Assembly: GCF_001724135.1 (NCBI RefSeq)
Contig: NZ_MEDS01000006.1
Coordinates: forward strand, 62,001-126,000
DNA: 64,000 bases
Source: Comamonas sp. SCN 65-56
GTDB lineage: Bacteria > Pseudomonadota > Gammaproteobacteria > Burkholderiales > Burkholderiaceae_C
Reading direction: 5' to 3'
Within the stretch, counting starts at the first letter, position 1. Every line of letters begins with the position of its first letter. A program made the position numbers and the translations under genes. A model generated the notes under the pieces. That model had not been told where the DNA came from and made no database searches. It saw nothing but the letters and a program-made list of their open reading frames with translations. Positions 19,690-27,539 of this stretch are shown one piece after another.

Positions 19690-19794
19690 AAACGGGGGAC
19701 AAGACGCTGGTTATCCACAGGCCAGGCGCAGGACACCGATTTGTCCCCATGAGCAGCTCCGAACCCGACCACTGTCAAAACCCGGTTATCCATG
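19672..19794. promoter_or_regulatory. cluster of DnaA-box-like sites beside an AT-rich stretch
   Basis: Within 123 bases lie TTGTCCACA (minus strand, 19672-19680), a perfect TTATCCACA (19711-19719), TTGTCCCCA (19741-19749) and TTATCCATG (19786-19794). About 110 AT-rich bases follow (19795-19905), unusual in this GC-rich window. The rest of the gap to 19935 shows no gene. This resembles part of a replication origin or a DnaA-binding regulatory locus. No dnaA, dnaN or rpmH lies in the window, and the surrounding gene directions do not diverge from here. Confidence 0.4.
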
Positions 19795-19935
19795 CAAGCA
19801 AACCTTTGAAATTCAACAGAAAAATCAACTTTTCCTACGTTTCACGGGCAGGCTATTACTACCACTATTCTTTTAAGAACTCTTTGTATTCAATGCTGGT
19901 AGCAGGCATATGTGCAAACACCGTGGCGCCTGCGG

Positions 19936-21192
19936 TCATGAACGCAACATGACATAACCCACCACGATCGCCGCCACAAGCCCCACCGCATCGGCCAGCA
20001 GCGCACAGATAAGCGCGTGGCGCGTGTGCCTGACACCCACGCTGCCAAAGTACACCGCAAGCACGTAGAAGGTGGTTTCCGTCGAGCCCTGAATGATGCT
20101 GGCCAGGCGCCCGACGAAGGAATCGACGCCGTGGGTTTGCAGCACGTCGATCATCAGCCCGCGCGCACCGGCGCCGGAGAGCACCTTCATCAGCCCCACG
20201 GGCAGGGCGGGCAGAAAATCGGTGGGCAGGCCCAATGCACTCACGGCGCGGCCGAGCAGGCCAAGGAGGGCGTCCATGCTGCCCGAGGCGCGAAACACGG
20301 CGATGGCCACGAGAATGGCGACGAGGTAGGGCACGATCTGCACCGCCACGTCAAAGCCCTGGCGCGCGCCGTCGATGAAGGCGTCATACACATTGATCCG
20401 CCGCCACACGCCCGCCAGCAGGAACAGAACGACGATGGCCAAGATCACGCCCGCGCCGGTGGTGCCGGCGATGCGCGCTGCCTGCTCGGCGGGCAGGTGC
20501 GCCAGCAGTGCCACGCTGCCCAGCAGCGCGCCCGCCACCGCCAACACCGGCAGCAGCAGGCGGGGGCGCCACAGCGGCAAGCGCTGAGCCACGGCGACGG
20601 CGAGCACGCCGGCGAGCAGCGCGATGAAGGTGACGATGAGCGTCGGCAGGAAGATGTCAGCCGCGTTGAAGCCGCTGGTGAGGCCCTGCTGCAGCGCCAC
20701 GCTCTGGCGGATTGCGATCACCGAGGTGGGAATCAGCGTGAGGCCGGCGGTGTTCATCACGACGAACATGATTTGCGCGTTGCTGGCGCTGCCCTCGCTC
20801 TCGCGGTTGAGCGTTTGCAGCTCCTTCATGGCGGTGAGGCCCAGCGGCGTGGCTGCGTTGTCCAGTCCGAGCAGATTGGCCGAGATGTTGAGCGTCATCG
20901 CGCCCTGCGCCGGGTGGCCCTTGGGCACTTCGGGAAACAGGCGCCGGAGGGCGGGCTGAGCCAGGCGTGCCAGCAGCTGCACCATGCCGGCCTGCTCGCC
21001 CACGCGCATCAGCCCGAGCCACAGCGCCATGATGCCGGCCAGGCCGAGCGATATCTCGAAGCCCGAGCGCGCACCATCGAACATGGCGGTGAGCAATTGC
21101 TGGAAGATGGCTGCGTCGCCCAGCAGCCAGCGCACGCAGGCGACGAGGAACGCGATGAGGAAGAAGCCAACCCAGACCGCGTTCAATGCCAT
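19936..21192 (-). CDS. nucleoside-recognition/Gate domain membrane protein (fused SpmA-SpmB)
   Basis: Integral membrane protein of 418 residues containing two Gate domains in one chain, matching SpmA (N-terminal half, with GMVQLLARLAQPALRRLFPEVPKGHPAQGAMTLN split around residue 75-105) and SpmB (C-terminal half, FIDGARQGFDVAVQIVPYLVAILVAI). The names come from Bacillus spore maturation, but fused forms are common in non-sporulating proteobacteria, where the transported or sensed molecule is unknown. ATG 21192 is chosen as the beginning of the first membrane helix. It follows rdgC without a gap on the same strand, overlapping only at the rdgC stop region. Confidence 0.88.
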   Translation of the reverse strand: MALNAVWVGFFLIAFLVACVRWLLGDAAIFQQLLTAMFDGARSGFEISLGLAGIMALWLGLMRVGEQAGMVQLLARLAQPALRRLFPEVPKGHPAQGAMTLNISANLLGLDNAATPLGLTAMKELQTLNRESEGSASNAQIMFVVMNTAGLTLIPTSVIAIRQSVALQQGLTSGFNAADIFLPTLIVTFIALLAGVLAVAVAQRLPLWRPRLLLPVLAVAGALLGSVALLAHLPAEQAARIAGTTGAGVILAIVVLFLLAGVWRRINVYDAFIDGARQGFDVAVQIVPYLVAILVAIAVFRASGSMDALLGLLGRAVSALGLPTDFLPALPVGLMKVLSGAGARGLMIDVLQTHGVDSFVGRLASIIQGSTETTFYVLAVYFGSVGVRHTRHALICALLADAVGLVAAIVVGYVMLRS

Positions 21193-21196
21193 GGCG

Positions 21197-22090
21197 TCAG
21201 GCGCTGGCCGTTTCGCCGCCCAGGGCGGCCAGGAGTTCGGGCAGAAGGCCTTTGAGCTCGCCGGTGACGAGGGCCACGTCGGCATCGAAATCATCGCCGC
21301 TGCGCTGGCGTTCCTGCTGCTCGGTTTCCAGCAGCGCGATGCGGCGCAGCTGCAGCCCCTCTGTCAAGACAAAACTCACGCGGCCTTGCCAGGTCATGGC
21401 CAGACGCGTGGGCAGCTTACCGGCGCGCACATGCTCGGGCACCTCGGCAATATCGAGCGGGTGGCGGGCGTAACGCACCACGGCTTTTTCCGCATCGCCG
21501 GATTTGAGCTCGCATTCGTTGTCTATGGTGAAGCCCGCCGGCGCCTGCTGTTCCAGCAGCCAGGCGCTCATCGCCGTCTGGGGGCTGGTCTGGGTATCCA
21601 CCAGGTGGACGGAAAAACCGGAAAGGGCTTCCACGAGGGCGGTGGTGATGGCATCGGCACGCGTCTGGTTGCTGCTGCCTATCGCCAGCCAACCGGCTTC
21701 AGGGTCTATCCAGACATCGCTGCTGCTGCGCTGGGTGAAGGCTTGGGGCAACAGATCCAGGCGCGCCTCGTCCTTCAGGTCGCGCCGCTCCCTGCGTCCG
21801 GGCGTGCGGCCGCTTTCGGCGCTGATCTGCTGCACTTTTTCTTCCACGCGGCGGGCCAGCACGGCGGCAGGCAGCACGCGCTTTTCCGTCTGCCATGTAA
21901 GCACCCATTGACCGCCAACGCTTTCGACCAGCAGACCATGTTCCTGGCGGCGTGGCGCGGTCCAGCCGCCGGACTGTTCCTGCGTTGCGCCGCAGGCTAC
22001 GAAGGGTGTGGCGGCGAGAGCGGATTCGAGCGCGGAGAGATCCGGTTTCCAGCCGGTGGCAATGCGGTAGAGGATGAGGTTCTTGAACAC
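21197..22090 (-). CDS. rdgC: recombination-associated protein RdgC
   Basis: DNA-binding protein of 297 residues that forms a ring around duplex DNA and restrains RecA activity. The N-terminus MFKNLILYRI, the KRVLPAAVLARRVEEKVQQI segment (split at VLARR) and the TRLAMTWQGRVSFVLTEGLQLRRI region are typical. It is the upstream partner of the SpmAB-like gene. Start is the ATG at 22090; a palindromic repeat lies just beyond it. Intact. Confidence 0.95.
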   Translation of the reverse strand: MFKNLILYRIATGWKPDLSALESALAATPFVACGATQEQSGGWTAPRRQEHGLLVESVGGQWVLTWQTEKRVLPAAVLARRVEEKVQQISAESGRTPGRRERRDLKDEARLDLLPQAFTQRSSSDVWIDPEAGWLAIGSSNQTRADAITTALVEALSGFSVHLVDTQTSPQTAMSAWLLEQQAPAGFTIDNECELKSGDAEKAVVRYARHPLDIAEVPEHVRAGKLPTRLAMTWQGRVSFVLTEGLQLRRIALLETEQQERQRSGDDFDADVALVTGELKGLLPELLAALGGETASA

Positions 22091-22104
22091 GAAATTCCTG
22101 AATT

Positions 22105-22142
22105 GATAGCTGTTGGCGATTTACCAGCCTGCGTTAGCTTCG
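22105..22142 (+). repeat. short palindromic repeat, copy 2
   Basis: TGATAGCTGTTGGCGATTTACC followed by AGCCTGCGTTAGCTTCGC, a diverged copy of the window's repeat family. It lies 15 bases upstream of the rdgC start, in the 199-base rdgC/spy divergent region. The rest of that region (22143-22289) shows nothing beyond an AAAGGAA ribosome site for the Spy-like gene. Confidence 0.55.
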
Positions 22143-22289
22143 CTTTTTAATCGAATATCAAGCGCTGGCGCGTGCGCTCGCAACGCAAGTGCATGCAACT
22201 TTACACAGTTGAAGCAGCGGCTCATGTGAGCGATACATCGCCCGTCCACACTGCAGCCATCGTCAACAACCCGGGAAAGGAACCCGACC

Positions 22290-22826
22290 ATGATGAAAAC
22301 CCGAACCACCATGACCGTTGCCATCGCCGCCAGTTTGCTCGCCTGGGGCGGGCTCAACGCCATCGCCGCGCCCGCAGCCGATGCGCCGGCGGATGCGGTA
22401 CAGGCACCTGCAGCGCAGCAGCGCATGCACGGCAGGCACATGAACCCGGAGCAATGGCAGCAGCGCCATGCGCAGCGGGCCGAGCAGCTCAAGCAAAAGC
22501 TGCAGTTGACCGATGCCCAGCTGCCTGCCTGGGATACGTTCCAGAAAGCGATGCAACCCCCAGCCCATGCGCGCCTGGATCGCGCCGAGCTGCAAAAGCT
22601 GAGCACGCCCGAGCGCATCGACCGCATGCGTGCGCTGCGCGAGCAGCGCGCGGCGGCGGCGGACCAGCGCGGCGCGGCGGTGAAAACCTTTTATGCCGCA
22701 CTGATGCCGGAACAGCAGAAGGTGTTTGATGCGCAGGGCATGCACCAGCGGCGCGAACGCGGCATGCATGGCCATGGCGGAATGCACCACGGCAGCAAGG
22801 GCACTCCAGCACCGTCCGCTTCCTGA
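22290..22826 (+). CDS. Spy/CpxP-like periplasmic protein (LTXXQ family)
   Basis: A 178-residue exported protein. A signal peptide (about residues 1-28, ending AIAA) is followed by a helical, Gln/Arg-rich body with the family motif LQLTDAQLPAWDTF, the form of LTxxQ, and a second helical segment near ALMPEQQKVFD. The tail is rich in His, Gly and Met (MHGHGGMHHG), which could bind metal. Spy and CpxP proteins act as ATP-independent periplasmic chaperones induced by envelope stress. The metal-binding idea comes only from composition. Confidence 0.85.
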   Translation: MMKTRTTMTVAIAASLLAWGGLNAIAAPAADAPADAVQAPAAQQRMHGRHMNPEQWQQRHAQRAEQLKQKLQLTDAQLPAWDTFQKAMQPPAHARLDRAELQKLSTPERIDRMRALREQRAAAADQRGAAVKTFYAALMPEQQKVFDAQGMHQRRERGMHGHGGMHHGSKGTPAPSAS

Positions 22827-22901
22827 ATCCGCACAGGCACCGGGTCGACAGGGAATCTTTTAGACTGTCATTCATTTGATAGCTGAAGACCCTGTCCCCC
22901 C

Positions 22902-23447
22902 ATGTCAACCCCATCGGTTTTGTTTGCGAGTTTTTTGTCGGCCGTTTCACTCGGTGCCGTCGCGCAACCTGGGGCGCAGGCGCCTTCGGTCTATATCCAG
23001 TCGGGCGTTGCCAATGGAGGCATCCATATCGCGACACTGGGCGGCACGCTGCCCTGGGGCGATTGGCAAAAACCGCTAGGCAGTGGCCTGCTGACGGGTC
23101 ATTGGGATGCTTACCTGAGCCATTGGCGCTACAACGGCGTGAATCGCAACAACCTGGTGCTGCTGGGTTTGACGCCGACCTTGCGCTGGACGCCCGACGG
23201 CGGTGCGTCGCCGTGGTTTTTTCAGGGCGGGATAGGCGTGACGCTGTCCAACCACCTCTATCACAGCAGTGAGCACCAGTTCAGCACTGCATTCAACTTT
23301 GCGTCCCATATCGGCGTTGGCTTGCGCTGGGGCGAGCAGCGCCGGCACGAGGTGTTGCTGAGCCTGCAACATATCTCCAATGCGCGCATCAAGTCGCCCA
23401 ACCCCGGGCGCAACCTGGTGCACCTGCGCTACGCGCTGCACTGGTAG
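22902..23447 (+). CDS. PagL-like lipid A 3-O-deacylase family outer-membrane protein
   Basis: A 181-residue protein with a signal peptide (cleavage near AVAQ, residue 22) and alternating beta strands ending in an aromatic residue (RYALHW), typical of a small outer-membrane barrel. The PagL signature LQHISNARIKSPNPG near 154-168 supplies the catalytic His and Ser two residues apart. The acidic residue expected just after NPG in active relatives is Arg here (PGRN), so activity is uncertain. If active it would remove an acyl chain from lipid A. Confidence 0.82.
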   Translation: MSTPSVLFASFLSAVSLGAVAQPGAQAPSVYIQSGVANGGIHIATLGGTLPWGDWQKPLGSGLLTGHWDAYLSHWRYNGVNRNNLVLLGLTPTLRWTPDGGASPWFFQGGIGVTLSNHLYHSSEHQFSTAFNFASHIGVGLRWGEQRRHEVLLSLQHISNARIKSPNPGRNLVHLRYALHW

Positions 23448-23939
23448 TCAGGGTCTGCGAAACGTCGCCACCTGGCGCGACCAGTAGGGCCCGTCAAGGC
23501 TGTCCAGCCGCACCGTGCCGCCCGTCGAAGGCGCATGCACAAAGCGGTTGTTGCCGACATAGATGCCGGCATGGGTCGGCACTGCGCTGCCAAACAACAC
23601 CAGGTCGCCGGTACGCAGTTCGCTGCGCGGCAGCGGCGCGCCGTAGCGGCTCAGCTGCGCGACGGTGCGCGGCGGTGGCGTGTCGGTCTCACCACGGTAG
23701 ACATAGCCGATCAGGCCGCTGCAGTCAAAACCGCCTTCGGGGGTGTTGCCGCCATAGCGGTAGGGTGTGCCTACCAGTCCGAGCGCGTGGATGGCGACAT
23801 TGCTGGCCTGGCCATCGGACAGGCGCGAAGGCACATCGATCATTGAGCCCTGCCCTGGTTGTTTGGGTGCAAAACCGCAGGCGCCCAGGATCAGGACCGC
23901 TGCAATGCAGGTGATGGCAGTACAGGCGTGGCGGAGCAT
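23448..23939 (-). CDS. NlpC/P60-family lipoprotein peptidase
   Basis: A 163-residue lipoprotein with a lipobox (LILGAC) and the NlpC/P60 catalytic Cys in GGFDCSGLIGYVY, the His in PTHAGIYVG, and a third polar residue in the FVHAPSTGG region. These enzymes cut peptidoglycan stem peptides, usually between D-Glu and diaminopimelate. ATG 23939 gives a proper lipoprotein signal; a longer open frame adds an unconvincing tail. Convergent with the PagL-like gene, with no gap between the stops. Confidence 0.92.
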   Translation of the reverse strand: MLRHACTAITCIAAVLILGACGFAPKQPGQGSMIDVPSRLSDGQASNVAIHALGLVGTPYRYGGNTPEGGFDCSGLIGYVYRGETDTPPPRTVAQLSRYGAPLPRSELRTGDLVLFGSAVPTHAGIYVGNNRFVHAPSTGGTVRLDSLDGPYWSRQVATFRRP

Positions 23940-23978
23940 GGCGGGTGCAATGGTGCAGCAGTGACGGCGTTGGCGCAA

Positions 23979-24680
23979 TCAGCCCTGGATGCGGCTGCCC
24001 CAGTCTTCCACGGTGCCGGTGCTCAGGCGGTGCTCTACAAACGTTTTCCATCGCTCGGGCAGCGGCAGGCGTGTGAGTTCGCGCAGTTGCTGCACATCGA
24101 GCATCCGGTGGTAGAGAAGCTGCAGCACGCGAGTCAGTGGCCATTGGGGCCAGGGGCGCTCTACCAGCACGATGGCATCGCCCGCCTGCAGGCTGCCGGG
24201 CTCCAGCACACGGTAGTACCAGCCGGTACGGCCGCTGTCCTGCACGCGCCTTGCCATGCCGGGCTGGCCGAAGCGGGCGTTGAGCTTCCAGCACGGTTGC
24301 CGGCTTTGGCTGACTTCCAGCAGCACACTGCCGATGCGCAGCTGGTCGCCCCAGCAGATATCCGCCTCTGTCACGCCGGTACTGGAAAGATTCTCGCCAA
24401 AGGCCGCGGGCTCACGCAGCACCGGCAAATCGCCCAACTCCGCATGCCAGGCGGCATAGTGTTCGTAGGCGTAGTGGTGCACCGCTTTCTCGGGCCCGCC
24501 ATGCGAGCGAGGATTTCCCTGTTCATCGCCCTGCAATCCGAGTGTGCCGACCGCGACCGGCCCCTGCACCGGCTGTTTGGCAATGGCGCTCTGGCCTCCC
24601 GGGCTGCCATCGAGCCGCGCAAACGGCACGGCGGCGCAGCGCTGCACGGCGCGGATCAGGCCTAAGGGCGATGCGGACAT
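23979..24680 (-). CDS. MOSC-domain protein (YiiM-like)
   Basis: A 233-residue MOSC-fold protein. Family features are GPEKAVHHYAYEHYAAW, FGENLSSTGVTEADICWGDQLRIG (around 100-125), and SQSRQPCWKLNARFG with the conserved Cys that binds the molybdenum cofactor in this superfamily. YiiM-type proteins take part in reduction of N-hydroxylated compounds or detoxification. ATG 24680 is chosen because homology begins there; an open frame running far to the right is antisense to the antiporter gene and spurious. It diverges from the antiporter over 111 bases. Confidence 0.9.
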   Translation of the reverse strand: MSASPLGLIRAVQRCAAVPFARLDGSPGGQSAIAKQPVQGPVAVGTLGLQGDEQGNPRSHGGPEKAVHHYAYEHYAAWHAELGDLPVLREPAAFGENLSSTGVTEADICWGDQLRIGSVLLEVSQSRQPCWKLNARFGQPGMARRVQDSGRTGWYYRVLEPGSLQAGDAIVLVERPWPQWPLTRVLQLLYHRMLDVQQLRELTRLPLPERWKTFVEHRLSTGTVEDWGSRIQG

Positions 24681-24791
24681 GGTGGCGACTGAAAAGAGGC
24701 TGGCAGGGCCAATGGTAGCTGCCCCCCGGGCCGTTCTCAGACTGCGTGCCACAATGCCCGGCTGTTCCCTTGCAGCTCTCGCCATCTCTTC

Positions 24792-26813
24792 ATGGAACCC
24801 GTCATTGCCAAGCTGGCGCAGCAGTTCGAGCTGCCGCTGCAAAGCCCGATCCTGATTTTTTCGCTGATCCTGTTCATCATTCTGGCCGCTCCGGTGCTGC
24901 TGGAGAAAGTGCGCACGCCGGACATCATCGGGCTCATCCTGGCCGGCATCCTGATCGGGCCGCATGGCTTCAACATTCTGGAAAAAAGCCTTTTTGTCGA
25001 TGTCTTCTCGACCATAGGCCTGCTTTACATCATGTTTCTCGCGGGGTTGGAGCTCAACCTGATCGAGTTCAAGGCCAATGCCAACCGCAGCGTCGTGTTC
25101 GGCATCGCCACGTTCGCGATTCCCTTTGGCATCGGTTATCCGGTCTGCCACTACCTGCTGGGCATGGATGTCTGGGCCAGCCTGCTGATCGCCAGCATCT
25201 TCGCAACGCACACGCTGGTGACCTATCCCATAGCGAGCAAGTACGGTGTGACCAAGGACCCGAGCGTGGCCATCACGGTCGGCGGAACCATCCTGACCGA
25301 CACCGGCGTGCTGGTGGTGCTGGCGATGATTCTTGGTGCGCGCAGCGGCGGACTGACGAGCGAATTCTGGATGCGTCTGGTGGTCTCGCTGCTGGTGTTC
25401 ATCGCCTTCATGGCGCTGGTGGTGCCTTGGCTGGCCAAACGGTTCTTCGAACGCCAGGCGGACAAGAAGCACTCGCACTACATCTTCGTGCTGGCGATTG
25501 TCTTTCTCTCTGCCTTCCTCTCGGAGGTGGCGGGGCTGGAGCCCATCATCGGAGCGTTTGCGGCAGGGCTGGCGCTGAACCGGCAGATTCCGAATTCCTC
25601 GGCGCTGATGAACCGCATCGAGTACATCGGCAATTCGCTCTTCATCCCGTTCTTCCTCATCAGCGTTGGCATGATCGTGAACGTGCGCGTGGTGTTCGAC
25701 GGGTTCACGGTGCTGTTGATCGCGCTGGCGCTGACGGTCACCGCGTTTGCCGGCAAGTACCTTGCCGCCGAGTTCACGCAGAAGGTGTTTCACCTCAAGC
25801 GCGAACAGCGCGATCTGATCTTCGGGCTCAGTTCGGCGCATGCCGCTGCCACGCTGGCGGTGGTGATCGTCGGCTACCGCGCGGGTATCGTCGACGATAG
25901 GGTCATCAATGCCATCATCGTGATCATCCTTGCCTCCTGCGTGATCGCCTCCATCGTGACGGAAAAGGCGGCGCGCACGCTTGAAGCGAACACCGAGACC
26001 GCCCAGGATGTGGCGCGCAATGGCAACCAGAGCGATGAGCAGATCCTGATCCCACTCTCGGAAACCACGGAGTTCGAGAACCTGGTGCGCCTGGCCGTCT
26101 TGATCCGCGAGAAAAAATCCAGCTACCCGCTGGCCGTGGTGTCGGTGGTGCCCAATACGGATGAAGCGGAAGACAACATGGCCCTGGCGCGCGAGATGCT
26201 GGAGGAGGTACGCTTTGAGGCGAGTGCGGCGGATGTGGAGCTCAAGGTGATGGCGACCATAGACCAGCACCCGGGAACCGGCATCGGCCGCACGGCACGC
26301 GAGATTGGCGCCGACCTGATCCTCATGGGCTGGCCGCAGCAGACCGGCTTCATCGCCGGTTTCATCGGCAACAAGTTCGGCAGCGTGCTCTACCAGACAC
26401 GCAAGACCGTGTTGCTGTGCCATCTGGATGCACCGATCGCCAAATACACCGGCATCTTCGTCATCCTGCCGCCGCTGGCGGAAAGTTCGGAACATTTCGA
26501 CCTGTACTGGCGCAAGATTGCCAAGCTTGCAACAGAGCATTCGGCGCCAGTGCACCTCAATGGCACCAACAGCGCACACCAAGCGGTCAAGGAAAGCCTC
26601 AAGCGGCAGAAACTGTCCGTCACGCTCGACCTCAACGAGTTGAGCGACTGGGACGACTTTTTCATTGTGTTCCGTCGCATGTCCGACTCCGACCTGCTGA
26701 TCCTGGTGTCGGCGCGCGAGGGTGAGCTAGCGCACACGCCGTATCTGGACCAGCTGCCGCTCAAGCTGGAAAAGCATTTCCCCGGGCTGAACAAGATACT
26801 GGTGTATCCCTGA
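24792..26813 (+). CDS. CPA2-type cation:proton antiporter with C-terminal UspA-like domains
   Basis: A 673-residue membrane protein. Residues 1 to about 400 are a Na+/H+ or K+/H+ antiporter domain with some 12 helices (VRTPDIIGLILAGILIGPHG near the start; GGTILTDTGVLVVL holding the ion-binding Thr-Asp region). The remaining 270 residues are soluble and read as tandem universal-stress-like domains (QILIPLSETTEFENLVRLA; GRTAREIGADLILMGWP), so nucleotide gating of ion flux is plausible. Transporters of this layout occur in Bacteroidetes and proteobacteria, but the ion is rarely known. Intact. Confidence 0.88.
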   Translation: MEPVIAKLAQQFELPLQSPILIFSLILFIILAAPVLLEKVRTPDIIGLILAGILIGPHGFNILEKSLFVDVFSTIGLLYIMFLAGLELNLIEFKANANRSVVFGIATFAIPFGIGYPVCHYLLGMDVWASLLIASIFATHTLVTYPIASKYGVTKDPSVAITVGGTILTDTGVLVVLAMILGARSGGLTSEFWMRLVVSLLVFIAFMALVVPWLAKRFFERQADKKHSHYIFVLAIVFLSAFLSEVAGLEPIIGAFAAGLALNRQIPNSSALMNRIEYIGNSLFIPFFLISVGMIVNVRVVFDGFTVLLIALALTVTAFAGKYLAAEFTQKVFHLKREQRDLIFGLSSAHAAATLAVVIVGYRAGIVDDRVINAIIVIILASCVIASIVTEKAARTLEANTETAQDVARNGNQSDEQILIPLSETTEFENLVRLAVLIREKKSSYPLAVVSVVPNTDEAEDNMALAREMLEEVRFEASAADVELKVMATIDQHPGTGIGRTAREIGADLILMGWPQQTGFIAGFIGNKFGSVLYQTRKTVLLCHLDAPIAKYTGIFVILPPLAESSEHFDLYWRKIAKLATEHSAPVHLNGTNSAHQAVKESLKRQKLSVTLDLNELSDWDDFFIVFRRMSDSDLLILVSAREGELAHTPYLDQLPLKLEKHFPGLNKILVYP

Positions 26814-26827
26814 TGGCAGCCCGGGGC

Positions 26828-26856
26828 TTGACCTTGTCACAATGTCAAGGCAGATG
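26828..26856 (+). promoter_or_regulatory. CueR-type promoter of copZ-cueR
   Basis: A -35 element TTGACC (26828-26833) overlaps the dyad CCTTGTCACAATGTCAAGG (26832-26850), which matches the CCTTG-N9-CAAGG operators of copper-responsive MerR regulators. The dyad sits in the long spacer that such promoters need. The site was seen; CueR binding is inferred from the cueR gene downstream. Confidence 0.7.
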
Positions 26857-26895
26857 ATTGCGGCATCACTGTGAATCTTGACTGGAGATGGAACC

Positions 26896-27093
26896 ATGCA
26901 ATACCAATTCGATGTGAAAGGCATGACCTGCGGCCACTGCGAACGCGCCGTGGTGCATGCGGTGCGCGAAGTGGATACGGAGGCGGTTGTCAAAGTGGAC
27001 CTGCCCAGCGGGCGCGTGGAGGTGCAAAGCGACAAGTCGCGCGACGCGATTGCCAACGCCATCCGCGAGGAGGGCTACGAGGTCGCTGCGTGA
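26896..27093 (+). CDS. copZ: copper chaperone, heavy-metal-associated domain
   Basis: A 65-residue HMA-fold protein with the metal site MTCGHC (Cys12, Cys15) and the C-terminal REEGYEV of CopZ-like chaperones. It would carry Cu(I) in the cytoplasm and pass it to CueR or to an exporter. ATG 26896 is the start. Its last bases overlap the GTG of the cueR gene (GTGA). No copper ATPase (copA) is adjacent, unlike in many copZ loci. Confidence 0.9.
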   Translation: MQYQFDVKGMTCGHCERAVVHAVREVDTEAVVKVDLPSGRVEVQSDKSRDAIANAIREEGYEVAA

Positions 27094-27539
27094 CGCAAGC
27101 CGCTGCCGGGCGCTGGCCCGTGGTGATTGGCGAGGCGGCAGCGCGCTCGCATGAGTCGGCGCGAATGATCCGGTATTACGAATCGCTCGGCCTGCTGCCC
27201 AGGGTGGCGCGCACGGAAAGTGGCTATCGCCTCTACACCGAGGCGGATGTGCATACGCTGCGCTTCATCCGCCGCGCGCGCGATCTGGGGTTTTCGATGC
27301 CGGAGATCGAGGCGCTGCTCGGCCTGTGGCAGGACCGCAGCCGGGCGAGCAGCCAAGTCAAACGCATCGCCGAGCGCCACATGATGGATCTGGAGCAGCG
27401 CATTAGCGCAATGCAGGACATGCGCCGCAGCCTGCAGGCGCTGGTGCACTGCTGCCAGGGCGACGACCGACCGGAATGTCCGATTCTGGATGAGTTGGCG
27501 TCTGAAAAAAAAGAAGTTCAGTCACCCAATGCCGGGTAG
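27090..27539 (+). CDS. cueR: MerR-family copper-responsive regulator
   Basis: A 149-residue MerR regulator. The winged helix (ESARMIRYYESLGLLPRVARTESGYRLYTEADV) is followed by a dimerisation helix and the metal loop HCCQGDDRPECPIL, where Cys122 and Cys130 are the Cu(I) ligands of the CueR type. The GTG start at 27090 overlaps the copZ stop. It probably activates its own operon through the dyad promoter at 26828. The 3' end overlaps the convergent Old Yellow Enzyme gene by 22 bases. Confidence 0.9.
   Translation: MTQAAAGRWPVVIGEAAARSHESARMIRYYESLGLLPRVARTESGYRLYTEADVHTLRFIRRARDLGFSMPEIEALLGLWQDRSRASSQVKRIAERHMMDLEQRISAMQDMRRSLQALVHCCQGDDRPECPILDELASEKKEVQSPNAG

Noticed and set aside
19672-19935. 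Calling this gap the chromosome origin outright
   Set aside because: Only one DnaA box is perfect, no dnaA-dnaN lies nearby and gene directions do not diverge. Kept as a hypothesis only.
19936-21192. Spore formation, suggested by the SpmA/SpmB names
   Set aside because: Nothing else points to sporulation, and fused SpmAB proteins are common in non-sporulating proteobacteria.
24681-26582. A long N-terminal extension of the MOSC gene
   Set aside because: It lies entirely antisense to the antiporter gene and the MOSC homology begins only at 24680.
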